Part shown: positions 6,621-7,610 of the stretch, one piece after another
Numbering within the stretch: the first letter of the stretch is position 1
How the letters are laid out: each line of letters starts with the position of its first letter
DNA from: Candidatus Cloacimonadota bacterium
GTDB lineage: Bacteria; Cloacimonadota; Cloacimonadia; Cloacimonadales; Cloacimonadaceae
Assembly: GCA_023392795.1 (NCBI GenBank)
Contig: JAEWNJ010000038.1
Span: 1-7,610 of the forward strand
DNA length: 7,610 bases
Direction: 5' to 3'
Translations under genes and position numbers: made by a program
Notes under the pieces: model-generated
Databases searched by the model: none
Told to the model about the DNA's origin: nothing
What the model saw: the letters and a program-made list of their open reading frames with translations, nothing else

Positions 6621-6776
6621 CCCATGTGGACAGATACCTCACTCACGTCTAGCCCCGCATCGCAGATAGGTTAACATTACTACAATGAGTGTTATGCTTC
6701 TCTACTATATGCCGCTGAAGGCTAAGCTCAGATCCGCGTATTCATCGCCATCCGCCTGCTCCCAATGCTCATTAAT

Positions 6777-6803
6777 AAAAAAGGCGGCCTGCATGAGACC
6801 GCC
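6777..6803 (-). terminator. Intrinsic terminator of the right-hand minus-strand operon
   Basis: On the minus strand, GGCGG (6803-6799) pairs with CCGCC (6787-6783). Three inner pairs (one G-U) give an 8-bp stem with a 5-nt loop, followed by six T (6782-6777). It lies about 25 nt after the stop codon of the 93-residue gene. The flank on the other side is less T-rich, so it acts mainly leftward. Confidence 0.85.
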
Positions 6804-6828
6804 AAGTTTATTCTACGCCGGTAAAAGC

Positions 6829-7110
6829 TTAGTAAAAGAAGATCTTCACCGCGATGGCGATTAGCAGGGCAGAATTGATCGCGCTCCAGATCAGGATCCG
6901 GTTGGCAATCTTCTCGTAGGTCTCGCGGTTTACCTGGATCTTCTTTTCCAAGCGTACCATCATGTGTTCCATGGTAGCCATTTTTTCGGCAGTTTTGTCC
7001 ACCTTACGGATGTTCCCATTGTGGTTTACATCGCGGCGAAAGTGCCTCATCAGTTCAAAGACAAGCGGGATGAAAGCGGGGATAAAGCGGTTAAAACTGG
7101 ATCCTGCCAT
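6829..7110 (-). CDS. Small coiled-coil protein with a C-terminal membrane anchor, function unknown
   Basis: A 93-residue protein I do not recognise as a family. The N-terminus (about 1-25) is amphipathic and aromatic, with two prolines (FIPAFIPLVFELM). Residues of about 37-70 are charged and rich in Met, Glu and Lys in a heptad-like pattern, suggesting a coiled coil. Residues of about 71-92 form one hydrophobic segment (ILIWSAINSALLIAIAVKIFF) that would span the inner membrane with almost no tail after it. There is no signal peptide. A good AGGAG site sits 5 nt before the ATG and overlaps the stop codon of the upstream barrel gene, so the two are cotranscribed. A terminator follows. By layout it could be a tail-anchored or scaffold-type membrane protein; no biochemical function can be assigned. 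Confidence 0.75.
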   Translation of the reverse strand: MAGSSFNRFIPAFIPLVFELMRHFRRDVNHNGNIRKVDKTAEKMATMEHMMVRLEKKIQVNRETYEKIANRILIWSAINSALLIAIAVKIFFY

Positions 7111-7118
7111 CTTGACTC

Positions 7119-7610
7119 CTAGTACTTGTAACTGAGGTTTAGATAATGAGTGGGGGCAAGAACTGAGTGCATGGTAAAGGCGTAATCCAGGCTGATGCCT
7201 TCAAGGCTAAAGGTAGCTCCGGCGGAGTAGGTTGCGGGATTCTGATGCACACCGAAACGGATGGCCAGAGGATCAAAGAGTTGAGCTTCCACGCCCCCCA
7301 TAAACTCGGTCTCAGAGGCAAAGTCCTTTTTCACTTCGATGGTGGTGGTCACTCTGTCATAGGGCAGATAGGAAACACCCAGAGCGAGTTTGCTGGGCAA
7401 ATCGATCTGGTTTTCAAAGCCCATTTTTGACTGAGTCAGATTGGTAACTGCGAAACCAAGCTTGGTTCTGGTGTGCAGCACCGCGGTTGCACCCAGATCT
7501 ATTCCAAAAGCTTCATCGCTATCATCGTCCTCGAAAGCCAGATTGTAAAAATTGACGGAGTAGCCGAGATTGATGGCGGAGTGAATATCCTTCTGCAAGG
7601 TGATGCCGTG
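7119..7610 (-). CDS. PorV/UPF0164-like outer-membrane beta-barrel protein, C-terminal part
   Basis: The last 163 residues of a protein whose start is beyond the right edge; the frame is open to base 7610. The sequence is a series of short alternating amphipathic strands with turns rich in Gly, Asn and Asp. It includes LGFAVTNLTQ, LPSKLALGVSYLPYD, MGGVEAQLFDPLAIRFGV, AGATFSLEGISLDYAF and a C-terminal LNLSYKY that ends in an aromatic residue, as outer-membrane barrels do. The order (GxxxxNL, LPxxLxxGVxY, GVExxxxxxLxxRxG, then GxxLDYAF) resembles the PorV/PorQ/UPF0164 group of FadL-like barrels. In Bacteroidota PorV works in type IX secretion, but related barrels occur without that system, so secretion should not be assumed. 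It is followed 8 nt later by the 93-residue membrane protein in the same operon. Confidence 0.72.
   Translation of the reverse strand, partial: HGITLQKDIHSAINLGYSVNFYNLAFEDDDSDEAFGIDLGATAVLHTRTKLGFAVTNLTQSKMGFENQIDLPSKLALGVSYLPYDRVTTTIEVKKDFASETEFMGGVEAQLFDPLAIRFGVHQNPATYSAGATFSLEGISLDYAFTMHSVLAPTHYLNLSYKY

Noticed and set aside
6621..6776. A plus-strand frame from an ATG near 6685, and the intergenic region as a possible small RNA
   Set aside because: The frame runs through the opposing terminator into the antisense of the 93-residue gene and has no ribosome site. I see no promoter or structured RNA between the two terminators.
1..7610. CRISPR arrays, insertion sequences, tRNA or rRNA genes
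   Set aside because: I see no regularly spaced repeats, transposase motifs, terminal inverted repeats or recognisable tRNA/rRNA sequence on either strand.

Overview
The window looks like chromosome from an anaerobic, diderm, fermentative bacterium. The LptD-type outer-membrane protein, the heptose-phosphatase-like gene and the PorV/UPF0164-like barrel point to a lipopolysaccharide-bearing outer membrane. The aldehyde:ferredoxin oxidoreductase with a polyferredoxin points to tungsten-dependent anaerobic metabolism. The combination and the style of the proteins suggest Cloacimonadota (Candidatus Cloacimonas relatives). That placement is an inference from memory of the families; other members of the FCB group are possible.

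Left block, minus strand (about 1-3879): a tightly packed operon read right to left. It runs lptD (LPS export barrel, ATG at 3879), then a GmhB-like HAD phosphatase (GTG start, 20-nt overlap with lptD), then a SpoU/TrmH RNA methyltransferase (ATGA overlap with the phosphatase), then the N-terminus of an XdhC/CoxI-like protein cut by the window edge (probable GTG start overlapping the end of the methyltransferase). The overlaps and the lack of internal Shine-Dalgarno sites for the second and third genes suggest translational coupling. The first two genes fit outer-membrane/LPS biogenesis; the last two are not obviously related to it.

Centre: a 155-bp divergent intergenic region (3880-4034) carries a good sigma70-type promoter (TTGACC, 17-bp spacer, TATCAT) with an inverted repeat around the -10 box. 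It drives a two-gene plus-strand operon: a 127-residue ferredoxin with four 4Fe-4S cysteine motifs, then a 710-residue tungstopterin aldehyde oxidoreductase. A strong intrinsic terminator directly after the second gene closes the operon, so there is no flavoprotein subunit. The likely unit is a cytoplasmic aldehyde (or aldehyde/carboxylate) oxidoreductase that passes electrons through the polyferredoxin.

Right block, minus strand (6777-7610): the C-terminal part of a PorV/UPF0164-like outer-membrane barrel, followed 8 nt later by a 93-residue coiled-coil protein with a C-terminal membrane anchor, then an intrinsic terminator. The gap between the two convergent terminators (about 6621-6776) holds no gene I can support.
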